A DNA stretch of 64,000 nt from Alphaproteobacteria bacterium (GTDB taxonomy: Bacteria > Pseudomonadota > Alphaproteobacteria > UBA7985 > JAUIBT01). This document shows, one piece after another, positions 44,733 through 53,681 of the stretch (position 1 is its first letter; each line of letters opens with the position of its first letter). The position numbers and the translations under genes are program-made. The stretch covers positions 62,001 to 126,000 of the forward strand of contig JAUIBT010000002.1 in NCBI GenBank assembly GCA_030428255.1, written 5' to 3'. The notes under the pieces were generated by a model, which worked only from the letters and a program-made list of their open reading frames with translations, made no database searches and was not told where the DNA came from.

Positions 44733-45212
44733 TCAAGGTTTGGCTGCGGGCTCAAGGCTGGACAGCGCCTCGCTGGCGGTACGAAATGGCAGCAAAATCG
44801 ACCCGTGGCGCGCGCGTACAGCCGACGCTGGCGCGAAGATGGCCAGTTGCGGCCATTGCGCGAGTTCGCCCTCGTCAACCGCTTGGTTGGCCAACAGCCG
44901 TTCCAGCAGCCCCTGACCATGCGCCAACTTGGCCCACATGGCCGCCAGATCCAGCCCCTGCAAGCCTTCAACCATGACCGCCGTGGCGGCTTGGGTCAAA
45001 AGGCAGGCCCGCCGGGCGTCGCAGCCAAGCTGAATTGCTCCGCTGTCCCAGCCGATTTGCGGGCGCGCGGTGAACAAGACCTGACTGCCGCAGACAGGAT
45101 TGCGCCGTAAGAGGCTCAGAGGCGCATCGGCCAAGCGCCCATCCTGGTCGCCGTGCTCGGCGTAGGCTTTGATTTGATCGCTATAGAGGCGTTCGAGTGA
45201 GGCCTCGGTCAT
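44733..45212 (-). CDS. IscU/NifU-like Fe-S scaffold protein, atypical cysteine set
   Basis: This 159-residue protein has the NifU-N/IscU fold. RNPVCGSQV (Cys41) corresponds to the first ligand loop, although the usual CGD aspartate is replaced by Ser. GCDARRACLLTQAATAVM (Cys64, Cys70) matches the second. The third ligand cysteine near the C terminus is missing; RHGSILLPF stands there. Similar proteins in alphaproteobacteria are annotated as iron-sulfur assembly scaffold. With sufE only about 900 bp away, a role in Fe-S biogenesis is plausible, but whether it binds a cluster is open. It ends 80 bp upstream of the lipoprotein start. Confidence 0.75.
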   Translation of the reverse strand: MTEASLERLYSDQIKAYAEHGDQDGRLADAPLSLLRRNPVCGSQVLFTARPQIGWDSGAIQLGCDARRACLLTQAATAVMVEGLQGLDLAAMWAKLAHGQGLLERLLANQAVDEGELAQWPQLAIFAPASAVRARHGSILLPFRTASEALSSLEPAAKP

Positions 45213-45231
45213 GCCCGGCCCTCTGCTTGAC

Positions 45232-45981
45232 CTAAAGTTTGCCGCCGTGAACCAGGTTCAAGAAGCGCTGTTCCCAGCGCGGCTCAGACTGGAACAGCCC
45301 CGAAAACTTGATGGTCACGGTCTGCGCGCCCGGCTTTTGCACCCCGCGCATAGTCATGCATTGGTGCTCGGCGGTCATCATCAGCGCCACGCCCTTGGGC
45401 TTTAGCACATCTTGGATCACATCGACGATTTGCGAGGTCAGCGCCTCTTGGATCTGCAAGCGCTTGGCGTAGGTGTCAATCACCCGCGCTAGCTTGGACA
45501 GACCCACCACGCGGTCTTGCGGCAGGTAAGCGATGTGCGCCACGCCCATGATCGGCACCATGTGGTGCTCGCAGTGCGAGCGGAAGGGAATGTCGCGCAC
45601 GAAGATCATATCATCGTAGCCGCCAGCGTCCTCGAAGGTCCGCTCCAGATAGTCACGCGGCTCCTGGCTATAGCCAGCAAACAGCTCCTCGTAGGAGCGC
45701 ACAACACGGGCAGGCGTGTCCAGCAGGCCCTCGCGGTTCACGTCCTCGCCGATATAGGCCAGGAGCGTGCGCACAGCCGCTTCAGCTTGCTCACGGCTCA
45801 CGCCCGAGGTTCCTTCAGAGCTTCCGTCGGTCTGTGTCAAATCGCTGACCAAAGAGATTTTTGTTGTGTCCACGCGCAGCTTCGCTTCCTTAGGTTCGCG
45901 GTCGGGATGAGTTGTGGCCGCTCGTTGTCGTTGCGCGACACCTTGCTTGAGAGGCAGCGCTTGCGCTGCTGGGTGAGCCAC
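45232..45981 (-). CDS. folE: GTP cyclohydrolase I
   Basis: This enzyme makes 7,8-dihydroneopterin triphosphate, the first step of folate synthesis. Zinc and catalytic segments are [17 protein letters not shown] and the later Cys in [40 protein letters not shown] is the family signature. The 249-residue frame begins at a GTG with a long non-conserved N-terminal tail of about 60 residues. A GTG at 45873 is another candidate start. It shares a promoter region with the divergent sufE. Confidence 0.94.
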   Translation of the reverse strand: MAHPAAQALPLKQGVAQRQRAATTHPDREPKEAKLRVDTTKISLVSDLTQTDGSSEGTSGVSREQAEAAVRTLLAYIGEDVNREGLLDTPARVVRSYEELFAGYSQEPRDYLERTFEDAGGYDDMIFVRDIPFRSHCEHHMVPIMGVAHIAYLPQDRVVGLSKLARVIDTYAKRLQIQEALTSQIVDVIQDVLKPKGVALMMTAEHQCMTMRGVQKPGAQTVTIKFSGLFQSEPRWEQRFLNLVHGGKL

Positions 45982-46123
45982 ACGTCCCAGAGACTTGACA
46001 TCAGGTTGCAGAGCCTTGATGTCAAGGGCTGAGCCGCTTCTTGCCTGAGGTGGCTTAGTCTGTCCACCCCCATTCGGGTCTTCTTATTGCGACCTTCGAA
46101 ACGACCCAAACGACACAAGGCCC

Positions 46124-46576
46124 ATGACCTCTACAAACGCCCCTGCCGTATCCGCCTGTGATGATCGTGCCGCTGTCGAACAAGCGCAGGCCGAACTCGT
46201 TGAAGACTTTAGCTTTTTTGACGATTGGACCGAGCGCTATCGCCACATCATTGATCTGGGCAAGGCCCTGCCCGAATTGGAAGAGAGCGAAAAGACCGAT
46301 GATAATTTAGTCCGCGGTTGCCAGTCGCAGGTCTGGTTTGTGTTGGAAAAAACCAAGGATGACCGGCTTGTGATTCGCGCCACCTCTGATGCTATGATCG
46401 TGCGCGGGCTGATCGCCATGCTGTTGAAGGTCTATAATGGTCGTTTGTGCCAGACCATCGCCAGCACGCCACCGCAGTTTATCGAGGCCCTGGGTCTGCA
46501 AGCCCACCTGAGCCCAACGCGCAACAACGGCCTGTTGGCCATGGTCAAGCGCATCCAAAGCGCCGCCGCAGCCTAG
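46124..46576 (+). CDS. sufE: SufE-family cysteine desulfurase activator
   Basis: This 150-residue protein accepts sulfur from SufS for Fe-S assembly. The acceptor Cys66 is in LVRGCQSQVWF. Other blocks are DDWTERYRHIIDLGK in the first helix and LGLQAHLSPTRNNGLLAMVKRI at the C terminus. An extension of about 20 residues precedes the family start. It overlaps the convergent acyl-CoA synthetase gene by 4 bp. The SUF operon itself is not in the window. Confidence 0.93.
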   Translation: MTSTNAPAVSACDDRAAVEQAQAELVEDFSFFDDWTERYRHIIDLGKALPELEESEKTDDNLVRGCQSQVWFVLEKTKDDRLVIRATSDAMIVRGLIAMLLKVYNGRLCQTIASTPPQFIEALGLQAHLSPTRNNGLLAMVKRIQSAAAA

Positions 46577-48255
46577 TCTGTGGCGCCTGCCCGCTGATCT
46601 TCCAAGGCGCGCAACTGAGCGCGCTGGATCTTGCCGGTTGCGGTCATGGGCAGTTCAGCCACCACCTCAATCTCACGCGGGTATTCGTGCGCGGCCAAGC
46701 GCTGGCGTACCAGGTCTTGCAGCTCGGCTTGCAGGGCTGGGCTGTCGGCCTGCCCCTCGGCCAGCACCACGAAAGCCTTAACGATCTGGGTGCGCTGCGG
46801 GTCGGGCTTGCCGATCACCGCCGCCATCAGCACCGCCGGGTGACGCAGCAGGCAATCTTCGATGCTCGACGGACCGATACGATAGCCAGCAGAGGTGATG
46901 ACATCATCATCGCGGCCCTGAAAGGTGATCCAGCCGTCGCCGTCCTGCCAGCCTTGATCGCCGGTCAGCATCCAGTCGCCCATGAATTTGTCGCGCGTCG
47001 CCTGGGGCCGGTTCCAATAGCGCAAGAACATGGCCGGGTCCGGAGCTTTGACCGCGATCGCGCCCAGTTGGCTCGCCTCGGCAGGCCGCCCACTGGCTGG
47101 GTCCACCACCTTCACCGCGTGCCCGGCCACTGCGCGCCCCATACTGGCTGCGGGCCCCTGCATGATGGCGCTGCAACACGAGACAATCAGATTGCACTCG
47201 GTCTGGCCATAGAACTGGTTGATGGTCAGCCCCAGCACCTTGCGCCCCCAAGCCAGCATCTCTTCGCCCAAGGGTTCGCCGCCGCTGCCCAGCGCGCGCA
47301 GGGCCAACCTGCCGGGATAGGCCTCAGGATAGGCCGCACGCATCAACTTGAGCGCGGTCGGCGGCAAGAAGCTCAGCGCCACCTGCTCGCGGGCCATGAA
47401 GTCCAGCGCCACCGCGCCGTCGAACTTGGCAAAGCGGTGCGCCAGTAACGGTAAGCCCAGCGCCAGACCCGAGAGCATGACGTTGATCAGCCCGCCGATC
47501 CAGGCCCAGTCGGCAGGCGTCCAATAGAACAAGGGCTGGTCGCTGTGGCGCGCCGCCTCGATGGTCTCCGCCAAGGGCACAAGGTCGAGGTAGGTCTGCA
47601 TACCCGGCAGGTGTCCCCAAACCACGCGCTGCCCGTGCAGCACGCCCTTGGGCGCGCCGGTGGTGCCCGAGGTATAGATGATCAGCGCCGGATCATCTGG
47701 GCCGGTGTCTTGCACCGCAAAATCGGTGGGCAGACCGTCGATCAACGCGTGCAGGTCTTGCGTGCCGAGGTCCGGGTGCGCGCCGTCGACGGTCACAATC
47801 CGCAAACCCGCCTGAGCTTCGGATGCCATAGCGCGCAGCTTGGTCGCACCGTCCCGGTTGGTGACGATCAAGCGAATGCCCGCATCCACCACGCGGTGTT
47901 CCAGCGCGTCGGGCCCGAACAGCATGAACAGCGGCACGGCGATCGCGCCCAACTTATAGATGGCGATATGGGCCGCTGGGGTCTCAAGCGCTTGAGGCAG
48001 CAGCACGCCGACGCGATCCCCTGCGCCCAGGCCCAGGCCAGTGAGGCCATGCGCGATGCGGTTTGATAGATCGCGCAGCCCGCCATAGCTCAAATCATGG
48101 CGCTGGCCTTGGTCGTCAAGCAGGCGCACGGCCAGGCGTTCGGGGTCACGCTCGGCCCAATCATCGCAGCACAAGCGCGCGATATTGCAGCGCTGGGGGA
48201 TATCCCAACCAAAGGACTGGCGCAAAGCCTCATAGCTGGCGACGGCGGTCAGCAT
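46573..48255 (-). CDS. AMP-forming acyl-CoA synthetase (ACSM/Acs-like)
   Basis: This 560-residue adenylating enzyme activates a carboxylic acid to its CoA ester. The P-loop is IIYTSGTTGAPKGVLHG (about residues 190-206), followed by FYWTPADWAWIGGL, QFYGQTECN, LTGDQGWQDGDGW, the hinge FQGRDDDVITSAGYRIGP and the catalytic lysine in MTATGKIQR. It resembles medium-chain and benzoate- or propionate-type synthetases. The acyl substrate cannot be fixed. It lies directly downstream of cdd (6 bp). Confidence 0.9.
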   Translation of the reverse strand: MLTAVASYEALRQSFGWDIPQRCNIARLCCDDWAERDPERLAVRLLDDQGQRHDLSYGGLRDLSNRIAHGLTGLGLGAGDRVGVLLPQALETPAAHIAIYKLGAIAVPLFMLFGPDALEHRVVDAGIRLIVTNRDGATKLRAMASEAQAGLRIVTVDGAHPDLGTQDLHALIDGLPTDFAVQDTGPDDPALIIYTSGTTGAPKGVLHGQRVVWGHLPGMQTYLDLVPLAETIEAARHSDQPLFYWTPADWAWIGGLINVMLSGLALGLPLLAHRFAKFDGAVALDFMAREQVALSFLPPTALKLMRAAYPEAYPGRLALRALGSGGEPLGEEMLAWGRKVLGLTINQFYGQTECNLIVSCCSAIMQGPAASMGRAVAGHAVKVVDPASGRPAEASQLGAIAVKAPDPAMFLRYWNRPQATRDKFMGDWMLTGDQGWQDGDGWITFQGRDDDVITSAGYRIGPSSIEDCLLRHPAVLMAAVIGKPDPQRTQIVKAFVVLAEGQADSPALQAELQDLVRQRLAAHEYPREIEVVAELPMTATGKIQRAQLRALEDQRAGATD

Positions 48256-48261
48256 CGGGAT

Positions 48262-48678
48262 CTAGCCCAGAGCCTCGGCGTCAAAGGCGCCCGGCAGCAG
48301 CTCAGCAATGCTGGTGCGTTGAATGCGCCCGTCGCGCCCGCAGCACAGCACAGGCAGGGTCTTGGCGAATTCGCTCAAGAACTGGCGGCAGATGCCGCAA
48401 GGCGTGATGGGTTCGTCGCGCGGACCGATGACCGCGATGGCCACGAAGTCGCGCCGATCCTGGTTGATCGCGATGGCCGCCGCCGAACGTTCGGCGCAAA
48501 TGCCCGCCGGATAGGAGGCGTTTTCAATATTCGCCCCCTCGATGATACTGCCGTCCGACAGCAACAGCGCAGCGCCAACCTGAAAGTTGGAATAGGGCAC
48601 ATAGGCGCGTTCAGCGGCGCGTTTGGCGGCCTCAACCAGCCGGGTTTCGGTTGCGGGATCAAGGGGCGTGGCGCTCAT
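48262..48678 (-). CDS. cdd: Cytidine deaminase
   Basis: This 138-residue homotetramer-type zinc enzyme deaminates cytidine and deoxycytidine. Ligand motifs are ENASYPAGICAERSAAAIAI (Cys and catalytic Glu) and TPCGICRQFLSEF (two Cys). The N-terminal AYVPYSNFQVGAALL is also conserved. It lies 14 bp after upp and belongs with it to pyrimidine salvage. It lacks an extra C-terminal domain, as in Gram-positive and alphaproteobacterial forms. Confidence 0.95.
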   Translation of the reverse strand: MSATPLDPATETRLVEAAKRAAERAYVPYSNFQVGAALLLSDGSIIEGANIENASYPAGICAERSAAAIAINQDRRDFVAIAVIGPRDEPITPCGICRQFLSEFAKTLPVLCCGRDGRIQRTSIAELLPGAFDAEALG

Positions 48679-48692
48679 GGTTTGGCTCCTGC

Positions 48693-49361
48693 TTAAGCGT
48701 CTACGGTGCCGTAAATGCGGTCGCCCGCATCGCCCAAACCGGGCACGATATAGCCCACTTCGTTCAGCCGCTCATCCAGGGCAGCGGTCAGGATCGGCAC
48801 GTCGGGATGGTCGCGGCTCAGGCGCTCAACGCCCTCGGGCGCGGCCACCAGACAGCAGAATTGCAGGTTCACAGCACCCGCATTCTTCAGGTGGGTAATG
48901 GCGTCCGAAGCCGAGCCGCCCGTCGCCAGCATGGGGTCCACCACCAGCACGCGGCGCTGCTCGATGCTGTGCGGGATCTTAAAATAGTACTCTTCGGCCT
49001 TCAGCGTCACCTCGTTGCGCGCCAGACCGACGAAGCCGACCCGCGCATCGGGCAGAATGTCCAAGAAGCCATCCAGCAGGCCATTGCCTGCGCGCAGAAT
49101 CGACACCAGCACCAGCTTGCGCCCGGCGATCTGTGTGCCTTGGGTAGGCCCCATAGGGGTGTCGATGGTCTTGCTTTCTACGGGCAAATCGCGCGTGGCT
49201 TCATAGGCCAGATACTGGCTGATCTCGCGCAGGCGCTGGCGAAAGACCGCCGAACCGGTCGCCTTATCGCGCATCAAGGTCAATTTATGGGCGATCATGG
49301 GATGATCGACGACGGTCAAAGTCGGGCTGGCAGAAAAATGTCCGGGCGCTGATTGGGTCAT
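48693..49361 (-). CDS. upp: Uracil phosphoribosyltransferase
   Basis: This 222-residue salvage enzyme makes UMP from uracil and PRPP. Conserved segments are ILRAGNGLLDGFLDILPDARVGF, the PRPP loop LVVDPMLATGGSASDAITHLKNAGA and the uracil site YIVPGLGDAGDRIYGT at the C terminus. Its first 12 residues are non-conserved. It is the first gene of the upp-cdd pair. Confidence 0.96.
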   Translation of the reverse strand: MTQSAPGHFSASPTLTVVDHPMIAHKLTLMRDKATGSAVFRQRLREISQYLAYEATRDLPVESKTIDTPMGPTQGTQIAGRKLVLVSILRAGNGLLDGFLDILPDARVGFVGLARNEVTLKAEEYYFKIPHSIEQRRVLVVDPMLATGGSASDAITHLKNAGAVNLQFCCLVAAPEGVERLSRDHPDVPILTAALDERLNEVGYIVPGLGDAGDRIYGTVDA

Positions 49362-49387
49362 GGTGCGGGCTTTATCAGATCAAGATT

Positions 49388-50026
49388 TTACGAGAACAAA
49401 GAATCACTGGCGCACAGGCTTACACCGCTTTGCCGCATCTCGTCCATGGCAGAAGCCAGGGAGCCGTTCATATCAATCGCGCGGCAAGCATCCTCGACCA
49501 GCGTCACCTCAAAGCCCAAAGCGCGGGCATCCAGAGCCGAATAGGCCACGCAGTAATCGGTGGCCAAGCCGGTCAGCAGCAGTTTGCTGAGGCCGCGTTC
49601 GCGCAGATAGCCCGCCAGCCCGGTTGGCGTCTTGCGGTCATTTTCGAAAAAAGCCGAATAGGAGTCGATCTGGGGCCGAAAGCCCTTGCGGATAATCAGC
49701 TCCGCGCCGTCGGTCCGCAGATCGCGATGAAAGGCCGCGCCAGAGCTGCCTTGCACACAGTGGGTCGGCCACAAGACCTGCGCGCCATAGGGCATACCGA
49801 TCATGGTAAAAGGCTGCACACCCTTGTGATTGGCAGCAAAAGAGCTGTGATCGGCGGGGTGCCAATCTTGGGTTAGAATGCGGGTCGCAACCTGTCCCTG
49901 CAGGCGGTTTATCACCGGCACAACCGCGTCGCCCTCGGCGACCGCCAAAGCGCCGCCAGGGCAAAAATCGTTTTGCACATCAATGATTAGCAGGGCGGTG
50001 TCGCCACCCAAATCGGCGGGTCTCAT
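49388..50026 (-). CDS. pncA: Nicotinamidase
   Basis: This 212-residue enzyme turns nicotinamide into nicotinate for NAD recycling. I start at ATG 50026 (MRPADLGG), since the longer frame overlaps the divergent HD gene. The catalytic triad is Asp16 (IIDVQNDFCPGG), Lys114 (IIRKGF) and Cys159 (GLATDYCVAYSAL). The metal site TQDWHPADHSSFA has Asp54 and His56. It sits between upp and an HD nucleotidase, within a salvage neighbourhood. Confidence 0.95.
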   Translation of the reverse strand: MRPADLGGDTALLIIDVQNDFCPGGALAVAEGDAVVPVINRLQGQVATRILTQDWHPADHSSFAANHKGVQPFTMIGMPYGAQVLWPTHCVQGSSGAAFHRDLRTDGAELIIRKGFRPQIDSYSAFFENDRKTPTGLAGYLRERGLSKLLLTGLATDYCVAYSALDARALGFEVTLVEDACRAIDMNGSLASAMDEMRQSGVSLCASDSLFS

Positions 50027-50136
50027 AGCGGTCCTTTTGGTCTGATTAAGCAGGGATGCGCGCAGGTTAGCAGCTTGCACCGCGCTTGCCAGCGGGGCAA
50101 ACTGGCGCTGCCTAAACCCTTCTTTAGGACCAAAAT

Positions 50137-50742
50137 TTGACCAACTCGCACTTACCAAACGATCTTGGGTCTCGCCTTGCCTTCTTGCAGCGCGCCGAGG
50201 CGTTGAAGGATACCTTGCGCTCGGCCCGCACCTCAAGCGGACGGCCGGAAAGCACCGCTGAGCACACCTGGCGCTTGTTGCTGTGGGTCGAGGTCTTGGC
50301 CGACTTGGTGCCCGAGCTGGACCGTCTGAAGCTGATGCGCTTGGCGCTGATCCACGATCTGCCCGAGGCGGTGTCGGGCGACATCCCCGCCCCGCTGCAA
50401 CGCCCCGACCAAGACAAGAGCGGCGTCGAGCGGCGCGACCTGGCGGATTTGACCCAAAACCTGCCCAGCCAACAAGGTGCTGACATCCAAGCTCTGTGGG
50501 AGGAGTATGAGGCGGCCCAAAGCCCGGAGGCCGTTTTTATCAAGGGCTTGGACAAGCTGGAGACCATTGCGCAGCACAACCAAGGAGCCAATCTGCAAGG
50601 CTTCGATTACCGGTTTAATTTGGATTATGGCCGCACGGCCACTGACCGCCACCCGCTGATTGCGCGTCTGCGTGAGGCCCTGGATGCCCAGACCCTAGCG
50701 CGGGCGAACGCTGGTGGACAGACGAACGAAGCCGACGCCTAG
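50137..50742 (+). CDS. HD-domain nucleotidase (YfbR/HDDC2-like)
   Basis: This 201-residue metal phosphohydrolase begins at TTG 50137 with TTTAGGA upstream. HD-domain ligands appear as STAEHTWRLLL (His), LIHDLPEAVSGDIPAP (His-Asp) and the distal Asp in IKGLDKLETIAQ. Relatives dephosphorylate deoxynucleoside 5'-monophosphates. The gene is divergent from pncA and close to cdd and upp, which suits a nucleotide-salvage role. The C terminus after residue 185 is not conserved. Confidence 0.83.
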   Translation: MTNSHLPNDLGSRLAFLQRAEALKDTLRSARTSSGRPESTAEHTWRLLLWVEVLADLVPELDRLKLMRLALIHDLPEAVSGDIPAPLQRPDQDKSGVERRDLADLTQNLPSQQGADIQALWEEYEAAQSPEAVFIKGLDKLETIAQHNQGANLQGFDYRFNLDYGRTATDRHPLIARLREALDAQTLARANAGGQTNEADA

Positions 50743-50769
50743 AGGCAGGCCTGTAACCAAGGTTGCGCG

Positions 50770-51474
50770 CTAGGCCACCGCTGCCAAGCGCCCCCCTTGC
50801 AAGCGCAGCACCCGCGTGGCCAGGGCGCGTTGCAGCTCCTGATCATGCGAAACGATAATCATGGCCTGAGGCAGGCCGCGCAAGATCTCCACCAAACGAT
50901 GCCAGTTGCTTTCGTCCAAGGCATTGCTGGGCTCATCGAGCAGCAAGACCTCGGGCTGCATGGTCAGAACGCAGGCCAACGATATGAGCCGCTTCTCGCC
51001 CCCTGACAAAGCATGGGTCACCCGCTCAGCCAGCGCCGACAATCCTAACTGTGCCAAGACCTCCAGGCTGATCGCCCGCGCCTCTTGCTGGGTCTTGCCC
51101 AAATTGAGCGGCCCGAACATGAGATCATCAATCACGGTGGGGCAAAAAAGCTGATCATCGGGATCTTGGAACACCAGCCCGACGCGCCGACGCATGGCGG
51201 CAAAGTCAGCCTCGCAGGTCAGCGCCTTGCCGTCAAAGCTGAGGCTGCCAGCCTCGGCAGGCAACAGGCCGACCAGGGCCTGCATCAGGCTGGACTTCCC
51301 CGCCCCGTTGGGTCCGGCAATAAACAGCCGCTCACCAGGATAGAGCGACAAATCGAGGCCACTGAGCACCGCCGGGCGTCCGGGATGGGCCACCTTGAGG
51401 TCGCACAGCTCAAGGCGAGCTGCGCTCTCACCACCTTGCGTTTGCAATGTCATCGCACCAGTGCCCCGCTCCAA
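50770..51474 (-). CDS. cbiO: Cobalt/nickel ECF transporter ATPase
   Basis: This 234-residue ABC ATPase is the energising subunit of the CbiMQO-type transporter. Walker A is GPNGAGKSS, the Q-loop block VGLVFQDPDDQLFCPTV is typical of the ECF ATPases, and the signature is ALSGGEKRLISLA. Walker B is LLLDEPSNALD. ATG 51453 (MTLQTQGG) is a shorter alternative start. The gene overlaps cbiQ by 25 bp at the 5' end. It is the last gene of the riboswitch-controlled operon. Confidence 0.92.
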   Translation of the reverse strand: MERGTGAMTLQTQGGESAARLELCDLKVAHPGRPAVLSGLDLSLYPGERLFIAGPNGAGKSSLMQALVGLLPAEAGSLSFDGKALTCEADFAAMRRRVGLVFQDPDDQLFCPTVIDDLMFGPLNLGKTQQEARAISLEVLAQLGLSALAERVTHALSGGEKRLISLACVLTMQPEVLLLDEPSNALDESNWHRLVEILRGLPQAMIIVSHDQELQRALATRVLRLQGGRLAAVA

Positions 51475-52253
51475 GCCCAGATCCCCACCAACAAGCAGGC
51501 GGCGCTAAAGGCAAAGACAAAGCCCCAATCCCGCACACGCATGCGCAGGGCCTGCGCCACTGGAAAGCGCCCCGTGTAGCCCCGGCACATCATGGCAGCC
51601 AAGACCCGCTCGGACCGCTCCAAGCTGCGCACAATCAGCATGGCAACCAGGTAACCCAGACTGCGGTAGCAGTGCCAAGAACAAGAGAGCTGAAAGCCGC
51701 GCAGCTTCATGGCATGGCGCAAGCGCTGGTACTCGTCGGTCAGGATATCAATGTAACGCAAGCAGAGCGCCAAGAGCTGCACCAAGCGCTCAGGCAGCCC
51801 CAGGGCGGTCAAAGCCTGCACCAATTGGTGCGCGGGCATGCTGCCAACCAGGGCCAGCATGGCAAACACCACCGCATTGCTGGTCACGATTATCCGCAAA
51901 GCATGCCACAGACCCGACCAACTGGCTTGCAAGCCCCAGACCTGCAACAGGAGATCGTTCGGCCCTGCGACGGGGGTGGTAAACGGCAGCATGATCAAGA
52001 CCACCAGCATCAGCCCCTCGACCATCACCAAACGTCGCAGCACTGAGAGCAGCGGCAGGCGCGCCAGCACCACCAAGCCCAGTGCCAAGCCCAGCGCGGC
52101 CAAAAGACCGGCCAGCCCTGGCAAGGTGACAACGAAGGCCGCGAAGCAAAACGCTGCTGCCAATCGCATGCGGGCGTCTAATGTTTGAATTAGGGCCTGC
52201 GGTCCGTGGCTCAGACTGAGTGCAGGCAAGCGTGCAACGGCAAGGCTGGTCAT
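51450..52253 (-). CDS. cbiQ: Cobalt/nickel ECF transporter transmembrane protein
   Basis: This 267-residue membrane protein has at least five hydrophobic segments. It holds the coupling-helix signature of EcfT/CbiQ (RSLERSERVLAAMMCRGYTGR), where the Ala-Arg-Gly-like motif contacts the ATPase. The N-terminal LDARMRLAAAFCFAAFVV is also typical. It overlaps the upstream NikL-like gene by 4 bp and the downstream ATPase gene by 25 bp, so the genes are translationally linked. Confidence 0.9.
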   Translation of the reverse strand: MTSLAVARLPALSLSHGPQALIQTLDARMRLAAAFCFAAFVVTLPGLAGLLAALGLALGLVVLARLPLLSVLRRLVMVEGLMLVVLIMLPFTTPVAGPNDLLLQVWGLQASWSGLWHALRIIVTSNAVVFAMLALVGSMPAHQLVQALTALGLPERLVQLLALCLRYIDILTDEYQRLRHAMKLRGFQLSCSWHCYRSLGYLVAMLIVRSLERSERVLAAMMCRGYTGRFPVAQALRMRVRDWGFVFAFSAACLLVGIWAWSGALVR

Positions 52254-53011
52254 GCGGGGCTTCCTTCTTGTGGCGAGTCGGCCTTGGGCTCTGGCGCATC
52301 GGCTGGGTTTGGCTGTGATTTTCGTCCGGCTGCGCTTGCATCAGTCGCCTGCGCCTTGATCGACTGGTCTTTATTCAGTTGGCGGGCCATCCAGAACATG
52401 GCCAAGCCAAACAGGCCGACGATATAGCCGATGCCACCCAGGATGGACTGGAAGCCGTTGCGCTCTCTCAGCGCTACGATCTCGCGCCGCAAGGGCGTCA
52501 GCTCTTGGCGAATGAGCGACTTGATCGCCGCTTGATCCGCCGCGCTGCCTGACGGGGGCAAGGCCCGCCTTTGTTCCAAGGTCATGCCGCTGGTATCCAG
52601 GCTCAGGGGACCGGCTTGGGCCAGCAATGCTTCCCCATCACCTCCGCCCAACGCCGACCTGCCGCCCAACGCCGACCTGCCACCGGTCTCGATCTCTTCC
52701 TTGCTGACCTTAAAGCGCGCGATGTGCCCCCCGCCCAGGTCGGTGTAGAACCGATGTTCTGCGGCTTCCATGGGCCGATAGCGGAACAGGCCATCGCTAT
52801 CGCTTAAGATCTCTGTGATCAACGCGCCGCTGGCGTCGCTAATCTCAATTGGCGCTTCGCTGGCGAAGGTGCCGTTGGACAGGCCAACCTCGCCGATGAT
52901 CTCGCCATCGCTGAACCAATAGGACAGCAACAACTTGTGCGCTTCGGCGGCGGTGGCAAAGCTGCAAGCGATGAGCAAGACGCCGCCAAGGGGGCCTGAG
53001 GTTCGTTTCAT
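52250..53011 (-). CDS. NikL-like accessory membrane protein of the metal transporter
   Basis: This protein of about 253 residues (start ATG 53011, MKRTSG) has an N-terminal signal or anchor ending near AEAHKLLLSY. An extracytoplasmic Ig-like region (GEVGLSNG, ISDASGALITEI) follows, then a short coiled segment and a C-terminal transmembrane helix (SILGGIGYIVGLFGLAMFWMA). This plan fits the NikL component of NikKMLQO transporters. A perfect-looking 18-bp duplication gives GGRSALGGRSALGG near residue 120. The last 40 residues are hydrophilic. Confidence 0.78.
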   Translation of the reverse strand: MKRTSGPLGGVLLIACSFATAAEAHKLLLSYWFSDGEIIGEVGLSNGTFASEAPIEISDASGALITEILSDSDGLFRYRPMEAAEHRFYTDLGGGHIARFKVSKEEIETGGRSALGGRSALGGGDGEALLAQAGPLSLDTSGMTLEQRRALPPSGSAADQAAIKSLIRQELTPLRREIVALRERNGFQSILGGIGYIVGLFGLAMFWMARQLNKDQSIKAQATDASAAGRKSQPNPADAPEPKADSPQEGSPA

Positions 53012-53025
53012 GTTTCGCATGCCTT

Positions 53026-53643
53026 TTACACCCAAGTTCGACGGCTAGAGACCAGCAGCGCTGGCTTGACCTGTCGCAAAAAACGCACCACAGCCACGCT
53101 AATCAGCCCCTCAATCACCATGATCGGGATGTGGATCAAGATCACCCCTTGGGCGCTGACAAAGAAGGCCTCGCCGGTCAAGGCCAGCTCCAGCGCCACC
53201 ATGATGGCGGTCAAGGCAATCGCGCCACCGCCCGCAAGGCCGCCAGCGATCATGGCAATGCCGGTGCGCGGATGCATCAAGAAGGGACGCGCCGCCAGGC
53301 CGACAATCACCGCTGGCAGAGCAATATTGAGGGTGTTGACCCCCAGCACGGTCAGGCCGCCATAGCCAAAGAACAGGGTTTGCAGCAAGAGGCCGACAAA
53401 CAAGGCCGGAAAGGCCGCCCAGCCCAGAATGAGCCCCGCGACACCCGACATGATCAGGTGCGCCGAGGAGGGACCAACCGGCACCGAAATCAGCGACGCG
53501 ACGAAGAAGGTCGCGCTCAGCATGGCCGCAGCCGGGACGCGCTCGGCGTCCAAGGCGCGCAGGCCCAGCGCCAAGCCCCCCACCGCCAGGGTGGAGCCAA
53601 CAGCAATAATTGGCAGGCTGAGTGTACCGTCAACGATATGCAT
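53026..53643 (-). CDS. cbiM: Cobalt/nickel ECF transporter substrate-binding subunit
   Basis: This 205-residue S-component has the family N terminus MHIVDGTLSLPI, in which the free amino end and His2 bind the metal. SAHLIMSGVAGLILGWAAFPALFVGLLLQTLFFGYGGLTVLGVNTLNIALPA is the conserved membrane block. The protein ends after about six helices. No CbiN gene is present; NikK- and NikL-like proteins take its place. Cobalt or nickel cannot be told from this sequence. Confidence 0.93.
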   Translation of the reverse strand: MHIVDGTLSLPIIAVGSTLAVGGLALGLRALDAERVPAAAMLSATFFVASLISVPVGPSSAHLIMSGVAGLILGWAAFPALFVGLLLQTLFFGYGGLTVLGVNTLNIALPAVIVGLAARPFLMHPRTGIAMIAGGLAGGGAIALTAIMVALELALTGEAFFVSAQGVILIHIPIMVIEGLISVAVVRFLRQVKPALLVSSRRTWV

Positions 53644-53681
53644 GAGGGCCTCCGAAGTGGGTCGCCAACCTTGGCGCGGCG

